This document shows, in pieces, positions 1 through 7,972 of a stretch of 64,000 bases of DNA. The first letter of the stretch is position 1, and each line of letters starts with the position of its first letter. The notes below the pieces were generated by a model. It was not told where the DNA came from, made no database searches, and was given only the letters and a program-made list of their open reading frames with translations. The DNA lies in assembly GCF_030814475.1 (NCBI RefSeq), contig NZ_JAUSVF010000001.1, positions 517,001 through 581,000 of the forward strand, read 5' to 3'. The stretch is from Pararhizobium capsulatum DSM 1112. GTDB lineage: Bacteria > Pseudomonadota > Alphaproteobacteria > Rhizobiales > Rhizobiaceae. Position numbers and translations under genes: made by a program.

Positions 1-115
1 TCGCGCCTGTAACTGCACCGCCAGCGGCACCGGTGACGGTGCCTTCCTGGGCCAGTGCTGCTGTCGACGTCATGCCCAGCGTTGCTGCGGCGAGGATCAT
101 AATCTTGGTCTTCAT
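1..115 (-). CDS. Small secreted glycine/alanine-rich protein, N-terminal part only
   Basis: The gene runs off the left edge of the window; only the first 38 codons are present. The start is fixed by a strong ribosome binding site (AAAGGAG) a few bases upstream of the ATG at 115. The first 22 or so residues form a typical Sec signal peptide (MKTKIMILAAATLG followed by a small-residue stretch ending ALA-Q). The mature part begins QEGTVTGAAGGAVTGA, a glycine-zipper-like pattern found in small rhizobial envelope proteins. Function cannot be assigned from this fragment. It lies in a cluster of small minus-strand genes, two of which carry stress-type promoters. Confidence 0.75.
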   Translation of the reverse strand, partial: MKTKIMILAAATLGMTSTAALAQEGTVTGAAGGAVTGA

Positions 116-156
116 GGCCAACTCCTTTCGATTTTTTGTCTAGCCATGGAGCGGTA

Positions 157-181
157 AATGCCCGTGATGGCGGTTCGTTCC
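157..181 (-). promoter_or_regulatory. Possible weak EcfG-type promoter for the secreted protein
   Basis: On the minus strand GGAAC at 181-177 is followed after 16 bases by CATT at 160-157. The general-stress consensus is GGAAC-N16/17-CGTT, so the -10 element has one mismatch. It sits about 42 bases before the start codon at 115. It is listed because two neighbouring genes have perfect matches, but alone it is weak. Confidence 0.3.
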
Positions 182-189
182 GAAAAAAA

Positions 190-387
190 TCACGCCATGC
201 CGGCGGGATCGCCGATCGGCAGGAGGGCCGGCTCAAGCGTCGGGTCGTTCGGATTCTTGCTGTCGCTGTCATCAAGGATCGGCGGCGTTGCTGGCTTATC
301 CTGGCTGCGATCGGGCACACCTGGCGTCGTTTGGGGGCCGCGTGGGGTTTCCGACGAAGGCGCCGGCAGCGGATCACGATTTGGCAT
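190..387 (-). CDS. Small proline/aspartate-rich hypothetical protein (65 aa)
   Basis: A 65-residue protein with no recognisable domain, signal peptide or membrane segment. It is rich in Pro, Asp and Ser (MPNRDPLPAPSSETPRGP...), and is probably disordered and cytoplasmic. Support for it being real: a good ribosome binding site (AAGGAGAAGC) directly before the ATG at 387, and a perfect EcfG-type promoter about 55 bases further upstream. This suggests expression in the general stress response. A function is not known to me. An overlapping minus-strand frame (374-781) and plus-strand frames lack such signals and were set aside. Confidence 0.6.
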   Translation of the reverse strand: MPNRDPLPAPSSETPRGPQTTPGVPDRSQDKPATPPILDDSDSKNPNDPTLEPALLPIGDPAGMA

Positions 388-441
388 GATGCTTCTCCTT
401 TTCGAGCGGGCTATGCGTCTTGAAACGACGCTCGAAAAAGG

Positions 442-466
442 AACGGGATGGAACCGCGATGGTTCC
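442..466 (-). promoter_or_regulatory. EcfG (general stress sigma factor) promoter
   Basis: Minus strand: GGAAC at 466-462, 16-base spacer, CGTT at 445-442. This is an exact match to the alphaproteobacterial EcfG consensus GGAAC-N16/17-CGTT controlled by the PhyR-NepR-EcfG system. It lies about 55 bases upstream of the 65-aa gene starting at 387. Confidence 0.65.
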
Positions 467-498
467 CGATCGGCTCTTCAAACGCGACCCGGATGGAC

Positions 499-846
499 TT
501 ACGTCCGGTCGGCAACTGCGTTGAGGCGACCCCGAGAGCGCGACGCCGTGCGTGCCGCCAGAAGCGTGGTGGCCAGTTTGCGTTCCTGTGCAGTGAAGAG
601 CAGTTCGTATCGGGGATCGAGGATCAGTGCTTCCATGGAGATAGCGGCCATGCCGTGCTGCTGTAGCCGTTCCAGACCGGTCGTTCCCGGCTGTTCCAGA
701 AGGGCGCGGGCGGCGGCAACCCCGCCTTTCAGCAGGACGAAACGGCGCAGCAGCACCGGACGAAAGCCGATCTTGGCGCATCGATCATAGATGGCCAGCA
801 TCTCCTGATGAAATTCACCTTCAAGCTTGCCCGTCACGCGCTTCAT
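499..846 (-). CDS. Conserved-looking hypothetical protein (115 aa)
   Basis: No domain recognised. The ATG at 846 (MKRVTGKLEGEF...) is chosen because AGGGAT lies just upstream; the longer frame begins at 885 inside a hairpin. The protein is soluble, basic and mostly helical by composition (LLRRFVLLKGGVAAARALLEQ, ISMEALILDPRYELLFTAQERK). The final part resembles short helical DNA- or protein-binding segments, but nothing diagnostic is seen. It follows the DUF992 gene on the same strand, separated by a strong hairpin, so it probably has its own promoter. Confidence 0.6.
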   Translation of the reverse strand: MKRVTGKLEGEFHQEMLAIYDRCAKIGFRPVLLRRFVLLKGGVAAARALLEQPGTTGLERLQQHGMAAISMEALILDPRYELLFTAQERKLATTLLAARTASRSRGRLNAVADRT

Positions 847-860
847 TGGATCCCTATAAG

Positions 861-895
861 ATTTCGGCCGGTGCGGGATGCGCACCAGCCGAAAT
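861..895 (-). terminator. Hairpin downstream of the DUF992 gene
   Basis: A 15-bp near-perfect stem (ATTTCGGCCGGTGCG at 861-875 pairing with 881-895, one G-T pair) with a 5-base loop. It sits between the DUF992 stop and the next minus-strand gene. It lacks a clear U-run, so it may terminate weakly or act as a 3' stabiliser. Confidence 0.5.
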
Positions 896-942
896 AAACG
901 CCGGAAGGCCTGCTGTGTGTCAAGCGCCCCTGCGGCTGATTG

Positions 943-1452
943 TCAGCTGGGCGTCAGGGTGACCGAGGTTCCCGTGGCCGCGACATTGAGACCAAGTTGT
1001 CCGGTTACGCTGATGATCTGGAGCTGGATGGAGCCAGACGTACCCCCGATGAGGATATTGGTTCCGATGCCGGCAAAGACCGTCGCTTCAGCCGTGGCGC
1101 CCTGATAGAGACCGCCGAGCGAGCCGCGATGATAGCCGGCGGTGGGTGCAAACACAGCCCAAGCCAGGCTGCCCTGCGTCGTGAAGCCGAGATCCACGCC
1201 TATCTTGCGGATGACACCGGTATAGCGATCCTGCTTGCCGGTGGTCGAGTTGAAGACGCAGTCAAGATTTTTGGCGGATCCGAGAACATAGCCGACACCG
1301 CCACCGACATTGCAGGTCAGCATGCCGATTTTGACGCCGTTATAGTCGTCCGCCTCCCGGTAGGTGGCGACCGGATCGGCGGCATTGGCCGCCATTGCAA
1401 AGGCTTGCGCCAAAGATGCTGCGGCAACGACTGTCGCGATGGTCCTGTTCAT
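943..1452 (-). CDS. DUF992 family secreted protein (169 aa)
   Basis: The first 24 residues form a Sec signal peptide (MNRTIATVVAAASLAQAFAMAANA-AD). The mature protein has the features I associate with DUF992: an early 'IGMLTCNVGGGVGYVLGS' segment with one Cys, a second Cys in 'KNLDCVF', and a glycine-rich C-terminal half. The family is confined largely to Rhizobiales and is thought to be periplasmic or outer-membrane associated; its function is unknown. The start codon ATG at 1452 is preceded by AAGGAGAA. No operon partner: the next upstream gene is 124 bases away. Confidence 0.8.
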   Translation of the reverse strand: MNRTIATVVAAASLAQAFAMAANAADPVATYREADDYNGVKIGMLTCNVGGGVGYVLGSAKNLDCVFNSTTGKQDRYTGVIRKIGVDLGFTTQGSLAWAVFAPTAGYHRGSLGGLYQGATAEATVFAGIGTNILIGGTSGSIQLQIISVTGQLGLNVAATGTSVTLTPS

Positions 1453-1576
1453 TGGGTTCTCCTTAGGGTTCAGCCCTGCCCGGATTGATTATATAGCGTG
1501 TGCCTTATTTCCACCAAGGCCGGTGCAGGTCATTTCAGGGGGCCTTGATCGGCCCCGCCAATTGTTGTGTTCCGTT

Positions 1577-1897
1577 TTACCAATAGCGGCGGCGCGGCGG
1601 TTCCGGTTGGGATGCAGCGCCGAGAATGTAACCGATCACCATGCCGGCTGCCGCCGCAACGAAAACCACCGAGCCGGCTGCTGCGGGATGTTCGCGAGCT
1701 GTCTGCGCGATGGCGCTGCCCTCGGCCTTAGCAACGGCGGCTGCCTTGCGGGCAACCGGCGCCGCGGCATCTGCGACGCTGGAAGCCCGGTCGCGAAGGT
1801 CGGAATAGGCTTCGGCACTCTGGGCACTGACGATTTTTGAGAGACGAGCGACCTCTTCGCGCAGTGCATCGAGGTCACGGGTTGATTCGATAGCCAT
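1577..1897 (-). CDS. DUF883/ElaB-YqjD-like membrane-anchored protein (106 aa)
   Basis: The layout matches the ElaB/YqjD/DUF883 type: an N-terminal amphipathic helix (DLDALREEVARLSKIVSAQ), an Ala-rich helical linker, and one C-terminal transmembrane segment (about residues 71-93, SVVFVAAAAGMVIGYILG). A short basic tail (RRRYW) follows. E. coli members are stationary-phase inner-membrane proteins that bind ribosomes. Here a perfect EcfG promoter lies about 28 bases before the start codon, which fits stress induction. The ribosome-binding role is inferred from the family only. Confidence 0.75.
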   Translation of the reverse strand: MAIESTRDLDALREEVARLSKIVSAQSAEAYSDLRDRASSVADAAAPVARKAAAVAKAEGSAIAQTAREHPAAAGSVVFVAAAAGMVIGYILGAASQPEPPRRRYW

Positions 1898-1924
1898 GGC
1901 TGTGTTCTCCAGTTGACGAAGGAG

Positions 1925-1949
1925 AACGATCAGCTCTCGCGTTGGTTCC
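1925..1949 (-). promoter_or_regulatory. EcfG (general stress sigma factor) promoter
   Basis: Minus strand: GGAAC at 1949-1945, 16-base spacer, CGTT at 1928-1925, an exact consensus match. The transcript would start roughly 20 bases upstream of the DUF883-like gene (ATG at 1897), leaving room for its Shine-Dalgarno sequence (CTGGAGAA). Confidence 0.7.
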
Positions 1950-2043
1950 GCGCATCAAATCCAGTATATCCAGGCATTTTTCAGGCGCCGAAAACTGTTG
2001 TAGCGAAGTGGTTGAGAACTTTGGGAAATCCGTTTGCAAGTTC

Positions 2044-2058
2044 TTAACCACACCTTAA
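2044..2058 (+). promoter_or_regulatory. CtrA-binding box upstream of PBP1a
   Basis: TTAA at 2044-2047, seven bases, TTAA at 2055-2058. This is the full CtrA pattern TTAA-N7-TTAA. A CcrM methylation site GAGTC (GANTC) follows at 2072-2076. The box lies 87 bases before the PBP1a start. It suggests cell-cycle control of this cell-wall synthase. Confidence 0.55.
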
Positions 2059-2144
2059 ATCGCCGCATTTAGAGTCCATCGGATCGCTCAAGCGGGCCAT
2101 AAACGGCCTCTTTAACCCCAGTTTCGGGAGCAGACTGCCTCGGC

Positions 2145-4382
2145 ATGGCATCACACAACAGATCACGGCAGAGAATGGAGCCCTCCTTTGAAGAGGAGGC
2201 AACCGATGGCGATTCCCTGAACATCGGTGCCGGTGAACGTGTGTCGGGCGGGAGCCGAAAAGCATCTGCGAAGCCTGCAGGCAAATCATCATCCCGCAAA
2301 ACACCCGCCAGGAAGACGAGCCGGCGACAGCGCGGTTCCGGCGGCGGCTTCTTCGGTCCTGTCAGAAGGATGATCTATTGGTGCGTCGTTCTCGGCATAT
2401 GGGGCGCGATCGGGGTCGGCGGCCTTGTCATCTACTACGGCTCACGCATGCCGAGCGCGACGAGCTGGGCTATTCCAGAACGGCCGCCGAACGTCAAGAT
2501 TCTCGCAGTCGATGGCACGATTCTTGCCAATCGCGGCGTAACCGGCGGCGAGGCGCTCTCGCTGGAAGAAATGTCGCCCTACATTCCGCAGGCTGTGGTC
2601 GCCATTGAGGACCGGCGCTTCTATTCGCATTTCGGCGTTGATCCGCTTGGTCTTGCCCGCGCCATGGTCACCAACCTGACCACCGGGCGCATGGTGCAGG
2701 GCGGCTCGACTCTCACCCAGCAGCTTGCCAAGAACATGTTCCTGTCACCCGAGCGTACGCTGGAGCGCAAGGTGCAGGAAGTGCTCCTCGCCTTCTGGTT
2801 GGAGCAGAAATACACCAAGGACCAGATTCTGACGATGTATCTGAACCGGGTGTTCTTCGGCTCAAACGCTTATGGCGTCGAGGCAGCTTCGCGGCGCTAC
2901 TTCAACAAGTCCGCCCGCGACGTGAACCTTGGCGAGGCAGCCTTGCTCGCCGGTCTGCTCAAAGCGCCGTCACGCCTTTCCCCCGCGCGCGATCCCAAGG
3001 CCGCCGAAGCGCGCGCCCAAGTCGTGCTCGGCGCGATGCGGGAGGAAGGTTATATCTCGGATTCCGAGATCAAGACCGCCATGTCGCAACCGCCGACAAA
3101 GGCAAAGAGCTTCTGGTCGGGCGCGCAATATTATGCCGCCGACATGGTGATGGACCAGCTGCCGGGAATGATCGGCAAGGTCGATCAGGATCTGATCGTC
3201 GATACCACTCTCGATCTGACGCTTGAGAAGAAGGCCGAAGAGACGTTGGCGGCGAGCCTCGACGCCGAGGGCGAGAAATTGAATGTTTCGCAGGCGGCGC
3301 TGGTTTCGGTGGATGGCACTGGCGCAATTCGGGCGATCGTCGGCGGACGGGACTATGCCACCAGTCAGTTTGACCGTGCCGTGAAAGCCAAACGTCAGCC
3401 AGGCTCGGCCTTCAAGCCCTTCGTCTATGCGGCCGCAATGGAAATAGGTCGCACGCCGATGTCGGTGCGCAACGATGGGCCGGTCCGCATCGGAAACTGG
3501 ACGCCTGAAAATTACGACCAGAAATATCGCGGCGAGGTTTCGCTCGCCGAGGCGCTCGCCAATTCTCTCAATACGATTGCTGCACAGCTTGTCATGGAAG
3601 TCGGGCCGCAGAATGTCATCAAGCTGGCGCACCGGCTCGGCATCGAATCGGAGCTTCAGTCCAATGCGTCGATTGCGCTCGGAACATCGGAGGTCAGCCT
3701 GCTCGAGCTGACATCTGCCTATGCGCCGTTCATGAATGGCGGGTTCAAGGCGACGCCGCACATCATTCGCCGCATTTCGACTGCCGACGGCACGGTGCTG
3801 TATGAAAACACCTATGACAGCCCGCCGCGTGTACTCGACCCGGAGGTTGTCAGCGAAATGAACCAGATGATGCTCGGCGTCATCGATCATGGCACGGGCA
3901 AGAATGCCCGGCTGAAGGGTTGGGAAGCTGCCGGCAAGTCCGGCACGACTCAATCCTTCCGGGACGCTCTTTTTGTAGGCTTTACCAGCAACCTGACGAC
4001 CGGCGTCTGGTTTGGCAACGACGATGGCAAGTCGATGAAGAAGGTGACCGGCGGCGGTCTTCCCGCCAAGGCCTGGCATGAATATATGGCGGCTGCCCAT
4101 GAAGGACTTTCGCCGTCTCCGATCTTCGGAACGGCCGGCGTGCAGCCTGTTTTCGACCAGAACGGCCAGCCGCCTGCGACGATCGGCGACGTGATTTCGG
4201 GCAATTTCGGGGGTGCGCCGGCCGGTGAGTTTCCGGATCGTCCGCAGGGGGACGGCAATCAGGCGGCACAGTTTCCGCCGCAGGGCAATGGTTCCGGTCT
4301 GGTGCCCCCTGCCGATGTCGGCCAGACGACAGGAGCCACGAGCCGGCGCACGACATTGTTCGATATCCTGACCGGCGGCTGA
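2145..4382 (+). CDS. Class A penicillin-binding protein, bifunctional transglycosylase/transpeptidase (PBP1a family, 745 aa)
   Basis: Inner-membrane enzyme that polymerises and cross-links peptidoglycan in the periplasm. A basic cytoplasmic tail of about 74 residues precedes a single membrane anchor (about 75-97). The GT51 glycosyltransferase domain follows, with catalytic Glu in EDRRFYSHFG (from residue 155) and GGSTLTQQLAKN (from 186). The transpeptidase domain carries all three active-site motifs: SAFK at 421-424, SLN at 474-476 and KSGT at 598-601. The C-terminus is Gly/Pro/Gln-rich and low in complexity. The length is normal for a family member without an OB domain insertion. A CtrA box upstream suggests cell-cycle timing, which would fit the polar growth of Rhizobiales. 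The ATG at 2145 is the first in frame; its ribosome binding site is weak. Confidence 0.93.
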   Translation: MASHNRSRQRMEPSFEEEATDGDSLNIGAGERVSGGSRKASAKPAGKSSSRKTPARKTSRRQRGSGGGFFGPVRRMIYWCVVLGIWGAIGVGGLVIYYGSRMPSATSWAIPERPPNVKILAVDGTILANRGVTGGEALSLEEMSPYIPQAVVAIEDRRFYSHFGVDPLGLARAMVTNLTTGRMVQGGSTLTQQLAKNMFLSPERTLERKVQEVLLAFWLEQKYTKDQILTMYLNRVFFGSNAYGVEAASRRYFNKSARDVNLGEAALLAGLLKAPSRLSPARDPKAAEARAQVVLGAMREEGYISDSEIKTAMSQPPTKAKSFWSGAQYYAADMVMDQLPGMIGKVDQDLIVDTTLDLTLEKKAEETLAASLDAEGEKLNVSQAALVSVDGTGAIRAIVGGRDYATSQFDRAVKAKRQPGSAFKPFVYAAAMEIGRTPMSVRNDGPVRIGNWTPENYDQKYRGEVSLAEALANSLNTIAAQLVMEVGPQNVIKLAHRLGIESELQSNASIALGTSEVSLLELTSAYAPFMNGGFKATPHIIRRISTADGTVLYENTYDSPPRVLDPEVVSEMNQMMLGVIDHGTGKNARLKGWEAAGKSGTTQSFRDALFVGFTSNLTTGVWFGNDDGKSMKKVTGGGLPAKAWHEYMAAAHEGLSPSPIFGTAGVQPVFDQNGQPPATIGDVISGNFGGAPAGEFPDRPQGDGNQAAQFPPQGNGSGLVPPADVGQTTGATSRRTTLFDILTGG

Positions 4383-4486
4383 CGGGATTGCCTCGCCGAG
4401 AGAGCGCCGCGTTACCGTAAATTTTAACGGGCGCATGCGGCGCGGGTGTTTGGTCAGTTTTTGCCTGTTTTCCCCGCCTCGAATGC

Positions 4487-4517
4487 CTTGCAGTCCCCAA
4501 AACCCCTCCTTATATAC
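4487..4517 (+). promoter_or_regulatory. Heat-shock (RpoH) promoter of dnaK
   Basis: CTTG (4487-4490, CTTGCAG) and CCTTATATAC (4508-4517), separated by 17 bases, match the alphaproteobacterial sigma-32 pattern (CTTG, then a C(C/T)TAT-type -10). The predicted start leaves a 5' leader of about 105 bases before dnaK. I see no CIRCE element. Confidence 0.6.
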
Positions 4518-4626
4518 GCCCCATCACCGCGGTCATCGATCGCGGCCCATCACAGACCATCCCGTTAGGGGCTGTCCCATGAATGCCTGACCGGGTTCCG
4601 ACAGTCCGCTGCAAGGAGAGAACGAC

Positions 4627-6546
4627 ATGGCTAAAGTAATCGGTATCGACTTGGGAACGACCAACTCCTGCGTCGCCGTCATGGACGGCAAGGACGCGAA
4701 GGTCATTGAAAATGCTGAAGGTGCGCGCACGACCCCTTCGATCGTTGCATTCAACGACGACGGCGAGCGCTTGATTGGTCAGCCAGCCAAGCGCCAGGCC
4801 GTCACCAACCCTGAAAACACGCTGTTTGCCGTCAAGCGCCTCATCGGCCGCCGTTACGACGACAAGCTCGTGGAAAAGGACAAGGGTCTCGTTCCCTACA
4901 AGATCGTCAAGGGCGACAACGGCGATGCGTGGGTCGCTGCGCACAGCGAAAAATATTCGCCGTCTCAGGTCTCTGCCATGATCCTTCAGAAGATGAAGGA
5001 AACCGCCGAATCCTATCTCGGTGAAAAGGTCACGCAGGCCGTCATCACCGTTCCAGCCTACTTCAACGACGCGCAACGCCAGGCAACCAAGGATGCCGGC
5101 CGCATCGCCGGTCTTGAAGTCCTGCGCATCATCAACGAGCCGACGGCTGCTGCACTTGCTTACGGCCTCGACAAGAAGGACGGCAAGACCATCGCCGTTT
5201 ACGACTTGGGTGGCGGTACCTTCGATATCTCGGTTCTCGAAATCGGCGACGGCGTCTTCGAAGTGAAGTCGACGAACGGCGACACCTTCCTCGGTGGTGA
5301 AGACTTCGATATGCGTCTGGTCGAATACTTGGCTGGCGAGTTCAAGAAGGACCAGGGCATCGACCTGAAGAACGACAAGCTGGCTCTGCAGCGCCTCAAG
5401 GAAGCTGCTGAAAAGGCCAAGATCGAGCTCTCGTCCTCGCAGCAGACCGAAATCAACCTGCCGTTCATCACGGCAGACGCTTCCGGTCCGAAGCACCTGA
5501 CCATGAAGCTGTCGCGCGCCAAGTTCGAAAGCCTGGTTGATGATCTGGTTCAGCGTACCGTTGCGCCGTGCAAGGCAGCCCTCAAGGATGCCGGCGTCAC
5601 CGCAGCCGAGATCGACGAAGTCGTTCTGGTCGGCGGCATGAGCCGCATGCCGAAGGTACAGGAAGTCGTCAAGCAGCTGTTCGGCAAGGAGCCGCACAAG
5701 GGCGTCAACCCGGATGAAGTCGTCGCTCTCGGCGCCGCCATCCAGGCCGGCGTTCTCCAGGGCGACGTCAAGGACGTGCTGCTCCTCGACGTGACCCCGC
5801 TGTCGCTCGGTATCGAAACCCTCGGTGGCGTCTTCACCCGTCTGATCGAGCGCAACACGACGATCCCGACGAAGAAGAGCCAGACCTTCTCGACGGCGGA
5901 AGACAGCCAGTCGGCCGTCACCATCCGCGTCTCGCAGGGCGAGCGTGAAATGGCAGCCGACAACAAGCTGCTCGGCCAGTTCGACCTCGTCGGCATCCCG
6001 CCTGCACCGCGTGGCGTACCGCAGATCGAAGTCACCTTCGATATCGACGCCAACGGCATCGTGCAGGTTTCGGCCAAGGACAAGGGCACCGGCAAGGAGC
6101 ACCAGATCCGCATCCAGGCATCGGGCGGCTTGTCCGACGCCGACATCGAGAAGATGGTCAAGGACGCGGAAGCCAATGCCGAGGCTGACAAGAAGCGCCG
6201 TGAGGGCGTGGAAGCCAAGAACCAGGCCGAAAGCCTGATCCACTCCTCGGAAAAGTCCCTGAAGGAGTTTGGCGACAAGGTCACCGAAGCCGACCGCAAT
6301 GCGATTTCGGATGCGATCGCCAGCCTGAAGACGGCTGTCGAAGCATCCGAGCCGGATGCTGAAGACATCAAGACCAAGACGCAGACCCTCATGGAAGCAT
6401 CCATGAAGCTCGGTCAGGCCATGTATGAGGCCCAGCAGACTGAAAGCGCCCACGCCGACGCTGCCGCCGATGCTGCCCGCGATGGCGACAATGTCGTCGA
6501 TGCCGACTACGAAGAGATCAACGACGACGACAAGAAGTCGGCCTGA
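4627..6546 (+). CDS. dnaK: Chaperone DnaK (Hsp70, 639 aa)
   Basis: ATP-driven cytoplasmic chaperone working with DnaJ and GrpE in folding, disaggregation and control of RpoH. Diagnostic sequences: [17 protein letters not shown] near the N-terminus (phosphate 1), [18 protein letters not shown] near residue 192 (phosphate 2), [13 protein letters not shown], and the interdomain linker [15 protein letters not shown] near 385. After these come the substrate-binding domain and an acidic lid tail ending in a poly-Asp stretch. Full length. GGAGAG precedes the ATG. A heat-shock promoter lies upstream and a strong terminator directly downstream, so dnaK is largely its own transcription unit here. Confidence 0.98.
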   Translation: MAKVIGIDLGTTNSCVAVMDGKDAKVIENAEGARTTPSIVAFNDDGERLIGQPAKRQAVTNPENTLFAVKRLIGRRYDDKLVEKDKGLVPYKIVKGDNGDAWVAAHSEKYSPSQVSAMILQKMKETAESYLGEKVTQAVITVPAYFNDAQRQATKDAGRIAGLEVLRIINEPTAAALAYGLDKKDGKTIAVYDLGGGTFDISVLEIGDGVFEVKSTNGDTFLGGEDFDMRLVEYLAGEFKKDQGIDLKNDKLALQRLKEAAEKAKIELSSSQQTEINLPFITADASGPKHLTMKLSRAKFESLVDDLVQRTVAPCKAALKDAGVTAAEIDEVVLVGGMSRMPKVQEVVKQLFGKEPHKGVNPDEVVALGAAIQAGVLQGDVKDVLLLDVTPLSLGIETLGGVFTRLIERNTTIPTKKSQTFSTAEDSQSAVTIRVSQGEREMAADNKLLGQFDLVGIPPAPRGVPQIEVTFDIDANGIVQVSAKDKGTGKEHQIRIQASGGLSDADIEKMVKDAEANAEADKKRREGVEAKNQAESLIHSSEKSLKEFGDKVTEADRNAISDAIASLKTAVEASEPDAEDIKTKTQTLMEASMKLGQAMYEAQQTESAHADAAADAARDGDNVVDADYEEINDDDKKSA

Positions 6547-6567
6547 TCTTCATCAACTGAATGATCG

Positions 6568-6603
6568 AGCTCCGGAGCGCCACACGCTCCGGAGCTTTTT
6601 TTT
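6568..6603 (+). terminator. Rho-independent terminator after dnaK
   Basis: A perfect 12-bp stem (AGCTCCGGAGCG at 6568-6579 with 6585-6596), a 5-base loop, then a run of eight or nine T. A textbook intrinsic terminator. It separates dnaK from the acyltransferase and dnaJ genes. Confidence 0.92.
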
Positions 6604-6720
6604 GGCCGCGATCAACCCATTAACAGTTGTTTGAGAGAGTGCTGATAGGCTTCTTCAGCTGGAAGTATGGTCCACGGGCTGGCTTCCGGATTGGCGCTTT
6701 TCTGCAGGGGATGACGTCGC

Positions 6721-7824
6721 GTGCATTTCCGCATCTTCGAGACATGGAGACTGATGGCCGCGCTCCTGGTGATGGCTTATCATTTCCTCCGCTTCGGTCC
6801 AGGTACACCCCAGCAGTTTGCCGCCGGCGAAGTTCTTCATCGGCTGCTGCCGCTGATGGACATGTTCTTCATGATCTCGGGCTTCCTGATCCTGCTGCGA
6901 TACGGCGACCGGTTGAAGGACACTGCAGGTTACCGGCGTTTCATCGTTCGGCGACTTGCGCGGTTCTATCCCCTCTATCTGGTGACATCGGTCTTTTTCG
7001 TCGTCGTCGCCATTGCCCTGCATCTCGGTATGGTGGAATCGACCCAGGCTGAGCGCTATGACTACAATCTGCTCTGGCAGAACCTGTTGCTCGTCCAGGC
7101 ATGGGGAACGACGGAAAATCTCAGTTTCAACTATGTCGCCTGGTCGCTCTCAGCCGAGTGGTTCTGCTATCTTCTGCTGCCGGTCTACGTTTTGGTGATC
7201 CGGCGCGGCGGCCTTGTGGGTCTTGCTACGCTCGCTGTCCTGAGTGTTATCGCGCTGGAAGTTGCAACAGCCGCCGGCATCATCCCGTTCGACAGCTGGC
7301 TCCAGGCGGATACCTGGGGCGCCTATCGCGCCTTTGCCGATTTTGCGGTCGGCGGCGTGGTCATGATGTGCGCCCGCGACAGCCGCTGGCAATTGCGCTC
7401 GCATCTGCCGGCCTGGGGCGTGTTTGCAATCTCGATTGTCGGCATGCTGCTGCTCTGGCCGTCCTATGTCACGGTCTTCCTGCTTGCCCTGTCCATGTTT
7501 TTTGCAGCCCTTGCCGAGCGTAACAATCCTGCTGACGCGGAGTGGCTCTCTGTCTTCTCTCCGGCGGGCCGCGCGTCTTTCGGCATATACCTGATCCACC
7601 CCATGGTTGAGACGATCCTGCTTGCCATCGTCTGGCAGCATTTCCTCGCACCGCTCGAGGTCATGAGCTTCTATGTCTTCTGGATCGTGCCCATGGTTGC
7701 GACAATATTCCTTGCCATGGCATCGGATCGGTACTTCGAAAAGCCCGTCAGTGAACGCCTCAACCGGCTCTTTGGCGAACCAGAGGCTGCCGGCAAGGTG
7801 CAGCGGCGCAACGCCCCGGCCTGA
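6721..7824 (+). CDS. Acyltransferase 3 family membrane protein (OafA/YrhL-like, 367 aa)
   Basis: A polytopic inner-membrane protein with about ten hydrophobic segments. It shows the family's N-terminal pattern: R near residue 10 (WRLMAALLVMAYHFLRFG) and the presumed catalytic His in AYHF. A conserved 'FMISGFLI' segment and 'LSAEWFCYLLLP' follow. Members transfer acetyl or other acyl groups to extracellular polysaccharide, lipopolysaccharide or other envelope sugars. The acceptor is unknown. The start is a GTG at 6721 with AGGGG about 11 bases upstream; the nearby ATG at 6711 is out of frame. It lies between dnaK and dnaJ, which are usually adjacent in relatives, so it looks like an insertion. 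No base-composition shift is obvious. Confidence 0.85.
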   Translation: MHFRIFETWRLMAALLVMAYHFLRFGPGTPQQFAAGEVLHRLLPLMDMFFMISGFLILLRYGDRLKDTAGYRRFIVRRLARFYPLYLVTSVFFVVVAIALHLGMVESTQAERYDYNLLWQNLLLVQAWGTTENLSFNYVAWSLSAEWFCYLLLPVYVLVIRRGGLVGLATLAVLSVIALEVATAAGIIPFDSWLQADTWGAYRAFADFAVGGVVMMCARDSRWQLRSHLPAWGVFAISIVGMLLLWPSYVTVFLLALSMFFAALAERNNPADAEWLSVFSPAGRASFGIYLIHPMVETILLAIVWQHFLAPLEVMSFYVFWIVPMVATIFLAMASDRYFEKPVSERLNRLFGEPEAAGKVQRRNAPA

Positions 7825-7972
7825 ACTGTCGATTTTGAGGCAAAAAACCGCATGTCAGCAGTATTGGCTATGGTATCGCGCTTGAAGGTTCACTAAATCC
7901 TGTTGCAAGGAAATCAGGCGACCACCGGACGGCCGGGCTCGGCGCGTCTATTCAACAGGACAACCTGCACGA

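Noticed and set aside
158..790. 210-aa plus-strand frame at the left end
   Set aside because: Covers two minus-strand genes with good start signals; Arg/Ser-rich shadow.
2970..4436. 488-aa open frame on the minus strand opposite the PBP gene
   Set aside because: Entirely antisense to a clear PBP1a gene; composition (Arg/His/Gly-rich) is that of a GC-rich shadow frame, with no domain or ribosome site.
4510..6453. 647-aa open frame antisense to dnaK
   Set aside because: A known artefact of biased codon use in dnaK; no independent start signals, and dnaK itself is unmistakable.
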